The position numbers were made by a program, and so were the translations under genes. Source: Myxococcales bacterium (GTDB taxonomy: Bacteria > Myxococcota > Myxococcia > Myxococcales > Myxococcaceae). From it: a stretch of DNA of 64,000 bases. Position 1 is the first letter of the stretch. Each line of letters begins with the position of its first letter. Positions 8,081-16,343 of the stretch are shown here, in pieces. The stretch is taken from positions 78,709 through 142,708 of the forward strand of contig JACPVI010000053.1 in the NCBI GenBank assembly GCA_016191815.1, given 5' to 3'. Under the pieces are notes generated by a model, which saw only the letters and a program-made list of their open reading frames with translations, did not search any database and had not been told where the DNA came from.

Positions 8081-10321
8081 GTGGACATTCGCACTCAGAG
8101 CGCCCTGCTCGCCGCGATCGTAGGTCTCGCGTTGGGCGTGTCCATGCTGCTCCGGCCCGGCCGTCCGCGAGTGGTCACGCTGTACGCGATCTTCGCATTG
8201 TCCGTCGGCGGCTTCTACCTCTCCCAGTTCCTCTACGGGCTTTCGGGGGCCTCCAGCGGGGCCTGGGGGCGGATCGCCCTGGGGTCGAACATCGTGCTGG
8301 GGGCTTTGGTCCCCTCCGCGGCGATCAACTTCTTCCTCGAGTTCCTCGGGGTGAGCCCCAAGGCGGTGCGCTGGGGGAAGCGGCTGGCGCTGCTCTCCGC
8401 GGTGCTGGGGCTCGCCGTCGGAGCCACCCCGCTCGCCGAGAGGGGTTGGGCGCGGGTGTCGGTCTCGGCGTGGGTCCTGGCGACCCTGGGCATCTCGGTG
8501 TCGCTTTTGCTCGGGAAGGCGCGGCAGGCCGACTCGCGCATCGAGCGGGCCCGGCTGATGTACCTGGCCATCGGGGCGGGGGCGGCGATCGTCTTCGCCG
8601 GCCTGGACTTCCTCACTCGCTTCGGAGTGCCGGTGCCCACGCTCGGGCCGGTGATCTCCACCCTCTACCTCTTCTTCCTCTCCCAGACGCTGCTCCGGCT
8701 GCGGCTGATGGACCTCCACGAGCTGTTGGGGAAGATCGCCTCCCAGGCGGTGCTGGCGGTGATCTTGGCGGCGGTCTTCGCGGTGCTCACCGCCTGGGTC
8801 GAGGACAACCCCTCGCTGTTCCTCTTCAACACCACGGTGGCGGCCTTCGTGATGCTCATCTTGCTCGAGCCTTTGCGGGCGAAGGTCGAGGAGCAGGTGG
8901 TGGCGATCTTCTTCCGCGAGCGGTACGAGCTTTTGCAGCACCTCGGACAGCTCCGGGCGCGAATGCCCAACGTGATCGAGGTGGCCGAGCTCGCCTCCAC
9001 CGTGCTCGACGCCTTCCACGAGACCCGCCGGGTGACCCACGCCTCGGTGTACTTGCTCGCCGAGGACCGGCCTGGCTACCGCCTTCTGGAGCACCGCGGG
9101 CCCCAGCCGGTGCAGTTCCTCGACATGGGCTCGGCCCGGGGCCTGCAGGCGGCGGTCTCGGGAGGGCAAAAGGCGCTCTTGCTCGAGAACCTGGAGCGGC
9201 GCATCACCGAGCTGAGACAGCAGCCGCCGGAGGGCAAGCGAATCCGCGACGAGCTCAGGCGCCTGAACGACACCAAGGCGGCGATGCAGCAGATGAAGGC
9301 CGGCATCAGCGTGCCGCTCTTGGGGAACGACCGGGTGCTCGGCTTCCTCAACCTCTGGGACGAGCGGGTCCCCGAGGCCTACGCCTCGGACGAGATCGCC
9401 GCCATCCTGGACATCACCGAGCACCTGGCGACGGTGATCGAGAACTCCAAGCTCTACGAGAAGATGCGCGAGCGGGACCGCCTGGCGGCGCTGGGCGAGA
9501 TGGCGGCCGGCCTGGCGCACGAGATCAGAAACCCGCTCGGGGCGATCAAAGGCGCCGCCCAGTGCCTGGATCCCTGGCGGCTGCCCGGCGAGGAGGGCGA
9601 GTTCCTCGAGGTGATCGTCGAGGAGGTGAACCGCCTGAACGGGGTGGTGTCCGCCTTCCTCGACTACGCGCGGCCTCTCAAGCAGACCTTCGGGCCCACC
9701 GACCTGAACGAGGTGGTCACCCGGACCGCTCGCCTCATCCAGAACGACATCCCCAAGCACGTGGAGCTGAAGGTCGAGCTGGCGGAGGCGCTGAACCGGA
9801 TCGACGCCGACGCCGAGCAGCTAAAGCAGGTGTTGATCAACCTGGTTCAGAACGCCCTGCAGGCGCTCGGCGCCAAGCCCGGGAAGATCACCGTGCGAAC
9901 GCAGCGGCCCGAACGCTTCAGCGACTTTAGGGGCAACGAGACCGTCGAGGTGCACGTCTCGGACAACGGCCCCGGCATTCCCCTGGACCAGCAGCCGCAC
10001 CTGTTCGTGCCGTTCTTCACCACCAAGCAAAAGGGAACCGGCCTGGGGCTCGCCATCTGCCAGCGCATCGTGAAGAACCACGGGGGGAACGTCTCGGTGC
10101 AGAGCAAGGTGGGCGAGGGCTCGACGTTCATCATCCGGCTGCCGTCGATCCCGACCGAGGCCCCGGTGGAGACGCCCGCCCCCGAGGGCACGCCGATGCC
10201 GGGCGCCGCAGCCGCTCCTTTTCCCCTGCCGCTGGCCGCCACGGCGAGCGAGACCGCGAAGGACGACAAGCCCGAGGACCGCCCGTCGCGCCGAGACAAG
10301 AAGCGCCGCCGCGCCGGCTAG
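8081..10321 (+). CDS. Membrane sensor histidine kinase, multi-TM/GAF/HisKA/HATPase
   Basis: 746 residues from a GTG. Residues 1-270 hold about eight hydrophobic helices, a 7TM-type sensor. A GAF-like domain follows at about 295-470. The HisKA helix LAALGEMAAGLAHEIRNPLG carries the phosphorylated His (about residue 481). The HATPase part has the N box (LINLVQNAL), G1 (DNGPGI) and G2 (GTGLGL). A Lys/Arg-rich, Pro-rich tail ends the protein. No response regulator is adjacent, so it is an orphan kinase, common in myxobacteria. A TAGACT hexamer at 8062-8067 may be the -10. It diverges from the transglycosylase, and its stop abuts the next gene's stop (TAGCTA). Confidence 0.92.
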   Translation: MDIRTQSALLAAIVGLALGVSMLLRPGRPRVVTLYAIFALSVGGFYLSQFLYGLSGASSGAWGRIALGSNIVLGALVPSAAINFFLEFLGVSPKAVRWGKRLALLSAVLGLAVGATPLAERGWARVSVSAWVLATLGISVSLLLGKARQADSRIERARLMYLAIGAGAAIVFAGLDFLTRFGVPVPTLGPVISTLYLFFLSQTLLRLRLMDLHELLGKIASQAVLAVILAAVFAVLTAWVEDNPSLFLFNTTVAAFVMLILLEPLRAKVEEQVVAIFFRERYELLQHLGQLRARMPNVIEVAELASTVLDAFHETRRVTHASVYLLAEDRPGYRLLEHRGPQPVQFLDMGSARGLQAAVSGGQKALLLENLERRITELRQQPPEGKRIRDELRRLNDTKAAMQQMKAGISVPLLGNDRVLGFLNLWDERVPEAYASDEIAAILDITEHLATVIENSKLYEKMRERDRLAALGEMAAGLAHEIRNPLGAIKGAAQCLDPWRLPGEEGEFLEVIVEEVNRLNGVVSAFLDYARPLKQTFGPTDLNEVVTRTARLIQNDIPKHVELKVELAEALNRIDADAEQLKQVLINLVQNALQALGAKPGKITVRTQRPERFSDFRGNETVEVHVSDNGPGIPLDQQPHLFVPFFTTKQKGTGLGLAICQRIVKNHGGNVSVQSKVGEGSTFIIRLPSIPTEAPVETPAPEGTPMPGAAAAPFPLPLAATASETAKDDKPEDRPSRRDKKRRRAG

Positions 10322-10684
10322 CTACAGCACGCCCTTCTGCCGCAAGACCCAGAGGGTGGCCGCGATGTCGCCCGGGCAGTCGTAGACTCGCTGCGCGTCG
10401 GAGACGCTCGCCCAGCTCGAGCCGCCCTTCTCGATCTTCCCGTTCTCGAAGGTGGCCTGGGTGCTGCCGCCGATCTCCACGTACCACTTGCTGCCGCGCC
10501 GCACCGACTTGCCCTTGGTCGAGCCGCCCTTCTCCACCACGATCTCGTCCGAGGACATGCGCAGGGTGTACTGGGTGCTGCCGCTCTTCTCGACCCGGTT
10601 ACCCGAGCACTTGAAGTCGGCCGCGTAGGCGGGCCCGGCGAACAGCGCCGCGGCCGCCGAGGCGGCGAGGAACGTCTTCGTCAT
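10322..10684 (-). CDS. Small secreted protein with GGST-type repeats
   Basis: 120 residues. ATG 10684 is preceded by AGGAGGGAG, a strong ribosome binding site. The signal peptide is cleaved after AYA (about residue 20). The mature part contains four spaced motifs (SGSTQ, GGSTK, GGSTQ, GGSSW), each in a short beta-like segment rich in Lys and Glu, which suggests a repetitive beta meander. Two Cys (FKCSG and YDCPG) could form one disulfide. I do not recognise the family. Convergent with the histidine kinase with no gap, and 74 bp downstream of a lipoprotein gene. Confidence 0.78.
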   Translation of the reverse strand: MTKTFLAASAAAALFAGPAYAADFKCSGNRVEKSGSTQYTLRMSSDEIVVEKGGSTKGKSVRRGSKWYVEIGGSTQATFENGKIEKGGSSWASVSDAQRVYDCPGDIAATLWVLRQKGVL

Positions 10685-10758
10685 GTGTGGCTCCCTCCTG
10701 GGTGAGCTGCACCCGCATGACCCGCGGGGCGCCCACGGTGCGCAAGCATCAGGTCGCC

Positions 10759-11319
10759 TCACCTCAGCATCGCGCCGAGGGTGAAGCGGACGATGCAGCC
10801 CTGCACCCCCAGCCCGTTGGGCGACTGGCGCTTCACCTGCGCCTCCAGGGACTCGCAGTCGGTGGGGCTGTCCACCAGCCCGAGCACGTGGGAGGCGACC
10901 ATCTCCAGCGTCACGCCCTTGTCGGTGAGCACCCACGACTGGGCGTCCTGGAGCATGCAGCCCCCGGTCCCGATCGGGTCCTTCGTCTCGCGCGAGTAGA
11001 ACAGCTCGTTGCCGGCCACCTCGTAGACGATGCCCGAGGGATGGTCGGAGCAGCTCGCGGCGCTGAAGCTCTCGCAGCTGAGCGCGGTGGCCCGCCGGCC
11101 GTCCTTCTCCACCCGGTAGATGAGGTAGGTGTTCTCGTCGATGGCCACTGGCTTGAGCTGGTCGCGGAAGCCGGGGTCGTCGGTGCACTCCACGAAGGAC
11201 ACCTCCGAAGAGGTGACCCTCCAGAACAGCACCTCGCCCGGCCGCGGACCCGGCTGGCGGGGACCGCAGGCGACCAGCGCCGCCAGGGCGGCGAGTGCCA
11301 TCGCGCTGCTTTTCCGCAT
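10759..11319 (-). CDS. Putative lipoprotein, uncharacterised
   Basis: 186 residues. ATG 11319 has GGAGG 6 nt upstream. The hydrophobic signal ends in lipobox LVAC at about residue 18. Mature residues include seven further Cys, likely paired (SCESFSAASC, GGCMLQ, DCES, GCIVRF), and a beta-rich core. No known domain is recognised. The gene diverges from the Ser/Thr kinase at 11416 across a 96-bp gap and precedes the small GGST protein on the same strand. The extended antisense frame reaching 12768 is a shadow of the kinase gene. Confidence 0.75.
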   Translation of the reverse strand: MRKSSAMALAALAALVACGPRQPGPRPGEVLFWRVTSSEVSFVECTDDPGFRDQLKPVAIDENTYLIYRVEKDGRRATALSCESFSAASCSDHPSGIVYEVAGNELFYSRETKDPIGTGGCMLQDAQSWVLTDKGVTLEMVASHVLGLVDSPTDCESLEAQVKRQSPNGLGVQGCIVRFTLGAMLR

Positions 11320-11402
11320 GCTGCCTCCAACGGCCAGGCTCCACTCTACGCGAGGTTCCGCCTGGGGCGAGTCCCTGCAAGCCGTGCTGCGAATTCTGGG
11401 CT

Positions 11403-11408
11403 TATACT
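11403..11408 (+). promoter_or_regulatory. -10 hexamer TATACT, leaderless-type
   Basis: TATACT, 5 of 6 to consensus, ends 7 nt before ATG 11416 of the Ser/Thr kinase gene. No convincing -35 is seen and there is no Shine-Dalgarno. Same geometry as the sites at 14457, 51386 and 60848. Confidence 0.45.
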
Positions 11409-11415
11409 CGGCGCG

Positions 11416-13071
11416 ATGGCCTACGAGCCGTGCAGCGCCTGCGGCAGCACCAAGGGCCCCGAGCACATGTGCCCCGGCCTCGCCTCGGAGCTCGTGGGCA
11501 AGGTGCTCGACGGGCGCTACCAGGTGGAGGCCATTCTGGGACAAGGGGGCATGGGGATGGTCTTCGAGGCCATCCAGACCTCGGTCCACCGGCCGGTGGC
11601 GGTGAAGACCTTGCACCCCGCGCTGGCCGCCGCGCCCCAGTTCTTCGAGCGCTTCCGGCGCGAGGCCGAGATCGCCAGCCGGCTCCGCCACCCGAACATC
11701 ATCACCATCTTCGACTTCGGCCGGACCGAGGACGGCACCTGCTACTACGTGATGGAGCTTTTGGAGGGCGAGAGCCTCAAGCAGATCGTCAAGCGCGACG
11801 GCCCGATGTCGCTTCGGCGATCGGTGGGAGTGATCGAGCAGGCGGCGAAGGGCCTCGCCCACGCCCACAAGCAGAACGTCATCCACCGGGACCTCAAGCC
11901 GCACAACATCATGATCCAGAGCCTCGACGGGCAGGACTTCGTCAAGGTGCTGGACTTCGGGCTGGTGAAGGCGCTCGAGGCCGACGAGGACGAACAGCTC
12001 ACCTCCACCGGCCAGGTGCTCGGGACACCCCAGTACATGCCTCCCGAGCAGGCGGGCGGGGAGACGGTCGATCAGCGGAGCGACCTCTACTCGCTCGCCG
12101 GCGTCTTCTACTACTGCCTCACCGGCACCTCGCCCTTCGGCGCGAACACCGTGCGCAAGGCGCTCAACGCCGCCCTCACCCAGACCGTGCCGCCGGTCGG
12201 CACCCATCGCAAGGGCGCGCCGGTGCCCAAGGCGGTCGACGAATTCGCCCGCAAGGCGATGGCTCGGGAGAAAGAGGACCGCTACCAGACCGCCGAGGAG
12301 CTGATCGCCGAGATGAAGGCCGCGGTGGAGGGCCTTACCGACGAGGCGCTCGACGTGGTCCCCGGCAACCCGGCGCTGGAAGGAAAGGAGCCCGGAAGCG
12401 GCTCCCACTCCGGCGCCAACGCCCAGACCCTCCAGGGCCGAGCCCGCGGCCAGGCAACTCCCTCCAGCCCATCCAAAGCGCGTCCCAGCTCGAAGGTGAT
12501 CGTCTCCCCGGAGGCGGACGCCCTCACCGCCGGCCGGCGCCCCACCGCCGGAGAGATCCCCTCCGCCAAGGGCTCGGGTTCGGCTTCCGCAACCGCGGCA
12601 CCGCGCCGCTCCGGGAAGCTGCTGCTCGCGGGAGCTGCCCTCGCCGGGCTGGCGGTAGGCGGAGCTGGGTACTGGAAGCTCCGCGGCTCCGGTGAGGCGG
12701 AGGCGAAGCCTCCCCAGCCGATCGTCGCCGAACCGGTTCTTGCGCCCCAGCCTCCCCTGCCGCCCCAAGACCGAGCCGGGCCCGCGGAGGAGGTCAACGT
12801 CCGCCTTTTGTCCACGCCCTCAGGCGCCGCCGTCCTCGACGAAGCCGGCGTCGTCCTGGGCAAGACGCCCCTCGAAAGAAAGTGGCCCAAGGACCGCGTC
12901 CACACCGTTCGCTTCCAGCTCGCCGGCCACGCCGAGCTCGCCCGGTCCTTCCAGCTCTCCAAGGACGAGACCCTGGAGGTGCAGCTCGAGCCCGCGCGCA
13001 GCCCTGCCGGCAAGCCCTCCGGCTCGCCGAAGAAGAAGCCGGGCGGCGAAGACATCCCCGTCTTCGAATAG
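11416..13071 (+). CDS. Hanks-type Ser/Thr protein kinase with zinc-ribbon-like N-terminus and PEGA domain
   Basis: 551 residues. C6-x2-C9-x7-H17-x-C19 at the start looks like a small metal site. The kinase domain (about 31-300) has the glycine loop GQGGMG, VAVK, HRDLKPHN, DFG and the APE-equivalent PPEQ, so it should be active. A low-complexity linker, one TM helix (about 398-418) and an extracytoplasmic PEGA domain (TPSGAAV, TPLERKW) follow. The start ATG 11416 lies 7 nt after a TATACT hexamer with no ribosome binding site, suggesting a leaderless transcript. Substrates are unknown. Related kinases in myxobacteria act in development and stress signalling. Confidence 0.93.
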   Translation: MAYEPCSACGSTKGPEHMCPGLASELVGKVLDGRYQVEAILGQGGMGMVFEAIQTSVHRPVAVKTLHPALAAAPQFFERFRREAEIASRLRHPNIITIFDFGRTEDGTCYYVMELLEGESLKQIVKRDGPMSLRRSVGVIEQAAKGLAHAHKQNVIHRDLKPHNIMIQSLDGQDFVKVLDFGLVKALEADEDEQLTSTGQVLGTPQYMPPEQAGGETVDQRSDLYSLAGVFYYCLTGTSPFGANTVRKALNAALTQTVPPVGTHRKGAPVPKAVDEFARKAMAREKEDRYQTAEELIAEMKAAVEGLTDEALDVVPGNPALEGKEPGSGSHSGANAQTLQGRARGQATPSSPSKARPSSKVIVSPEADALTAGRRPTAGEIPSAKGSGSASATAAPRRSGKLLLAGAALAGLAVGGAGYWKLRGSGEAEAKPPQPIVAEPVLAPQPPLPPQDRAGPAEEVNVRLLSTPSGAAVLDEAGVVLGKTPLERKWPKDRVHTVRFQLAGHAELARSFQLSKDETLEVQLEPARSPAGKPSGSPKKKPGGEDIPVFE

Positions 13072-13079
13072 CTGCCCGG

Positions 13080-13093
13080 AGGGCTAAAGCCCT
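13080..13093 (+). terminator. Hairpin after the Ser/Thr kinase gene
   Basis: AGGGCT and AGCCCT flank AA, right after the kinase stop. A second GC-rich inverted pair (GCGGCC and GGCCGC) follows within 35 bp. No T run, so a rho-independent terminator is only possible. The rest of 13072-13264 holds the promoter of the peptidase gene. Confidence 0.4.
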
Positions 13094-13264
13094 GCCAGCG
13101 GCCGCCTCCGAGGCCGCTTAGCGGCACTCCTACATCTACCCACCTGTCGATGCCATTTACAACATGGCGCAATTGCTTGGCTTTCTTGGGCTTGCCGGAG
13201 GGAACGGGGGACCGCATTTACGCGTTGGTGGCTTTCGATAGACTGCCGCCGGTTCGAGGCAGCG

Positions 13265-14329
13265 ATGACGCCCGCGACTCCCAGCCCGGTGGTGTTCCGC
13301 GAGAAGCTGGCGGAGCCGCGCTTTGGCGAGGCTCTTCCTCCGGAGAGCCAGACGCTGCTTCAGGCGAGGATCAAGGACCTCAAGCTACACCTCGCCGACA
13401 CCCCGCTGGAGAAGTACATCCACCAGCTCTACGGAGAGCTGGAAGGGCGGGGCCTCTCGATGAGGCCGCAGTGCTACCTCTCGGATCAATGGGGCTGCCC
13501 TTCGGGGGTGCCGGTGATCGGCATTCCCTTCTACCTGGCCGACCCCAACCTCCATTCGATCGAGGCGGAGCTGGGCGGGGGACCGGAGAGCGAGCGGGAG
13601 ATCATGATGTACCTCCGCCACGAGGCGGGGCACTGCTTCAACTACGGCTACAAGCTGTACGAGACCGAGGACTGGCGGAAGCTGTTCGGCGACTACACCA
13701 AGCCCTACCGGGAGGACTACAAGCCCCAGCCCTTCTCCCGGAAGTACGTGGTGCACATCTCCGGGTGGTATGCGCAGAAGCACCCGGACGAGGACTTCGC
13801 CGAGACCTTCGCGGTGTGGCTGACTCCGGACTGCGAGTGGGCGGAGCGCTACCGGGGCTGGGGGGCGCTCAAGAAGCTCTCCTACGTGCAGGGCGCCGCC
13901 GAGCGGCTCGGCCGGGCCGGGCCGGTGGTCCAGCTCACCTCCATCGACCTCGACGTGGACGACATGGAGGAGACGGTGCTCGACCACTACCGGCAGCGGG
14001 CCCTCGAGGAGAAGGTCGACCTCCAGATGGGCGAGCACCTGGACCAGGACCTGCTCCACCTGTTCGAGCCACCGGGAATCGCCCCCGCCAAGGCGGAGAC
14101 CCTGATCCGCGCCGAGCGGCAGTCTTTGGTCCAGGCGGTGACCCACTACTCCGGGGTGAGCCGGCCGGTGGTGCGCAGCGTGCTCGACCACCTGCTCGAG
14201 CGCACCACCTCGCTCGGCCTCACGGTGCAGATCGACAAGACGCGCGAGTACCTGACCCGGCTCACCTCGCTGCTCACCGCGCTGGCGATGAACTACCTCT
14301 ACACCGACCGCTTCTTCGAGGTGGAGTAA
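13265..14329 (+). CDS. Putative zinc metallopeptidase (Peptidase_Mx-like)
   Basis: 354 residues, no signal peptide. The zinc motif RHEAGHCFNYGYK (HExxH type) lies near residue 119. A second conserved block, DEDFAETFAVWL, about 60 residues later offers the third ligand in a Glu-zincin-like arrangement. This matches what I know of the putative zinc-binding metallopeptidase family. The substrate is unknown. Start ATG 13265 has GAGG 5 nt upstream. A TAGACT hexamer (13243-13248) may be the -10. The next gene, an ATP-grasp ligase 140 bp downstream on the same strand, may share its pathway. Confidence 0.8.
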   Translation: MTPATPSPVVFREKLAEPRFGEALPPESQTLLQARIKDLKLHLADTPLEKYIHQLYGELEGRGLSMRPQCYLSDQWGCPSGVPVIGIPFYLADPNLHSIEAELGGGPESEREIMMYLRHEAGHCFNYGYKLYETEDWRKLFGDYTKPYREDYKPQPFSRKYVVHISGWYAQKHPDEDFAETFAVWLTPDCEWAERYRGWGALKKLSYVQGAAERLGRAGPVVQLTSIDLDVDDMEETVLDHYRQRALEEKVDLQMGEHLDQDLLHLFEPPGIAPAKAETLIRAERQSLVQAVTHYSGVSRPVVRSVLDHLLERTTSLGLTVQIDKTREYLTRLTSLLTALAMNYLYTDRFFEVE

Positions 14330-14456
14330 GGGCCCGGACACCGATTGCCCGGCCATTCTCGCGCCTCAGCGCGGAATTCCGCGCGCGCCTTGGGTGGTTT
14401 CGAAAAGAGTGAAGGCGCGGGCGCGCCTCGCCTTCGATTTCCGCGATGAGCTGGCG

Positions 14457-14462
14457 TAAATT
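14457..14462 (+). promoter_or_regulatory. -10 hexamer TAAATT, leaderless-type
   Basis: TAAATT ends 7 nt before ATG 14470 of the ATP-grasp gene. It decides the choice of 14470 over the internal ATG 14491. No clear -35 was found. Confidence 0.4.
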
Positions 14463-14469
14463 CACGGCC

Positions 14470-15519
14470 ATGCCGACCGGCGTGCCTGCGATGAAGATCG
14501 CCGTCCTGCACTACCAGCCGAGCGGCGAGCCGTTGGATCCGGTGGTGCCGCAGTTGGCCGAGGCGCTGATCGAGCTGGGGCACCAGGCGGTCACCATCGC
14601 AGTGCACGACCGGGTGTCCGACATCCTCCTCGAGATCGAACGCAGCGGGGCCGACTTGGTCTTCAACGCCTGCGAGACCTTCGCCGACGACTACCGGATG
14701 GAGGTGAACGTCGCCGCGCTGATGGAGATGGCCCAGGTCAGGCACACCGGCTCGGGAACCGCCGGGCTCCTCCTCGCCCAGGACAAGATCCTCACCAAGC
14801 AGCTGCTCGGCTACCACCAGGTGCCCACGCCCACCTTCGCCACCTTCGACGGAGAGACCTTCGAGACGAACGGCCGGATGAGCTTCCCGCTGATCGTCAA
14901 GCCGGCGAGGTCGGACGCTTCGCTGGGCATCACCCGGCACTCGCTGGTGAAGGACTGGGACGAGCTGACCAAGCGGGTGAGGGAAATCCGGCGGGAGTTC
15001 CGAGACGAGGCGCTGGCGGAGGAGTTCATCGACGGGCGCGAGGTGTACGTGGGGGTCTTGGGCACCACGACCAAGCCGGAGATCCTCCCCATCGTGGAGC
15101 TGAACTGGGGCGACTGGGACGAGAAGCGGCCGAAGATCTCCGACCGCGAGGTGAAGTTCGGCCCGGAGACCCCCGGCTCTCCGCACCTGGTGATGGCCCG
15201 CGATCTCTCCGATGACGTCAAGGCGAGAGTGGAGCGCGCCGCCCTGCTCGCCTTCCGGGCCCTCAAGCAGCGCGACTACGCCCGTGTCGACGTGCGGATC
15301 GACGCCCGGACGAACGAGCCGTACGTGCTGGAGGTGAATCCCAATCCCTATCTGGAGAAGGGCTGCGAGCTGGCGATGGCGGCCAAGGACCGGGGCATGG
15401 GCTACGTCCAGCTCGTCGGCCGGGTCGTGGAGTCGGCCGCCTCGCGCTACGGCATGAAGCGCGCGCCCGCCGAAGCCAAGCCCGAAGAGCGCCCGGAGCC
15501 CGCAGCCAACGCCAACTGA
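14470..15519 (+). CDS. D-alanine-D-alanine ligase-like ATP-grasp protein
   Basis: 349 residues from ATG 14470. The N-terminal domain starts MKIAVLHY, as in Ddl. The ATP-grasp core has DKILTKQLL, PLIVKPARSDAS (phosphate-binding), ALAEEFIDGREVYVG, YARVDVRIDA and the metal-binding VLEVNPNPYL. A Pro/Glu/Ala tail closes it. The dipeptide or amino-acid substrates cannot be read from sequence, and a true Ddl would be a peptidoglycan enzyme. ATG 14470 is preferred because a TAAATT hexamer ends 7 nt before it, as at other leaderless-looking starts here. ATG 14491 directly before MKIAV is the alternative. Confidence 0.82.
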   Translation: MPTGVPAMKIAVLHYQPSGEPLDPVVPQLAEALIELGHQAVTIAVHDRVSDILLEIERSGADLVFNACETFADDYRMEVNVAALMEMAQVRHTGSGTAGLLLAQDKILTKQLLGYHQVPTPTFATFDGETFETNGRMSFPLIVKPARSDASLGITRHSLVKDWDELTKRVREIRREFRDEALAEEFIDGREVYVGVLGTTTKPEILPIVELNWGDWDEKRPKISDREVKFGPETPGSPHLVMARDLSDDVKARVERAALLAFRALKQRDYARVDVRIDARTNEPYVLEVNPNPYLEKGCELAMAAKDRGMGYVQLVGRVVESAASRYGMKRAPAEAKPEERPEPAANAN

Positions 15520-15543
15520 GCGAAGGCCCCCTTCCCCGCGAGC

Positions 15544-15564
15544 GGGAGAGGGTCAGCGTGAGGG
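15544..15564 (-). repeat. Intergenic repeat, copy A
   Basis: A 21-bp unit with core GACCCTCTCCC (minus strand), in the gap between the convergent ATP-grasp and sirtuin genes. It matches copy B (24569-24589) with 2 mismatches, in opposite orientation. Nearby GCGAGCGGG adds a small hairpin. Confidence 0.6.
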
Positions 15565-15569
15565 TCCCC

Positions 15570-16343
15570 TCATTCCACCCCGAGCAAGCCAGGCAGCACC
15601 TCGCCGGACTTGCCCAAAATGAAGTGGTGGAAGCGCGAGGAGTTCTCCGCCGGCTCGGCGTTCACCAGCCAGGTCTGGGCGCCACGCCGGCGCGCCAGGT
15701 CGACCAACCCCGCCGCCGGCCAGACCACGCCCGAGGTGCCCGCGGCCAGGAAGATCAGCCGCTCGGCCGGCCGGGCCAAGAACTCGTCGACCCGGCGAAG
15801 GTCTTCGGGATCGAGCATCTCGCCGAACCAGACGATGTGGGGCCGAAAAAGCGCCCTTCGGCCCTGCTTGAGGCAGAGATCGCACTGTGGGAGGGGCCCG
15901 GCCGCGTAGGACTTCTCATCCCGGAAGGGTTCGCGATCGCACTCGCTGCAGCGGGTGCGAAACAGGTTCCCGTGCAGCTCGACCAGGCGGGTGGAGCCGG
16001 CGCGCCCGTGGAGGTCGTCCACGTTCTGGGAGGCGAGCAAGAAGCGGTCTCCGAGCCGCTCCTCGAGGGCCGCCAGCGCGCGGTGCCCGGGGTTCGGTTG
16101 GGCGAGGGCCGCCTTCTCCCGGCGCGCCGAGTAGAAGCGCCACACCAGCTGGGGGTCGGCGGCGAAGCCCTCGGGGGAGGCGACCTCTTCGATCCGGTGG
16201 CCTTCCCACAGGCCTTTGGCGCCCCGGAAGGTCGCGATGCCGCTCTCGGCGGAGACCCCCGCGCCGGTGAGCGCCAGGACGTGCGTGCGATCGTCGACCG
16301 CGATTCGTGGCTGCGAATCTCCTTGCGTAGCGCACTGGGACAT
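15570..16343 (-). CDS. NAD-dependent protein deacylase, sirtuin (Sir2/CobB type)
   Basis: 257 residues. Removes acyl groups from lysine using NAD+. Visible: GAGVSAESGIATFRG (NAD-binding), SQNVDDLHGRAG, catalytic His in LVELHGNLF, and two zinc Cys pairs (CSEC and CDLC). The WRFYSARRE segment has the Tyr and Arg that in class III sirtuins bind the negatively charged acyl group, so desuccinylase or demalonylase activity is likely. The ATG follows the iolG stop directly (TGAATG), so it is translationally coupled to inositol catabolism genes, an unusual partner. Confidence 0.93.
   Translation of the reverse strand: MSQCATQGDSQPRIAVDDRTHVLALTGAGVSAESGIATFRGAKGLWEGHRIEEVASPEGFAADPQLVWRFYSARREKAALAQPNPGHRALAALEERLGDRFLLASQNVDDLHGRAGSTRLVELHGNLFRTRCSECDREPFRDEKSYAAGPLPQCDLCLKQGRRALFRPHIVWFGEMLDPEDLRRVDEFLARPAERLIFLAAGTSGVVWPAAGLVDLARRRGAQTWLVNAEPAENSSRFHHFILGKSGEVLPGLLGVE

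Noticed and set aside
5747..9760. Very long open frame on the minus strand (over 1300 codons) spanning the transglycosylase and histidine kinase.
   Set aside because: It is an antisense or off-frame shadow caused by GC-rich third positions. Its product is Arg/Gly/Pro-rich with no domain, and both real genes there have clear motifs.
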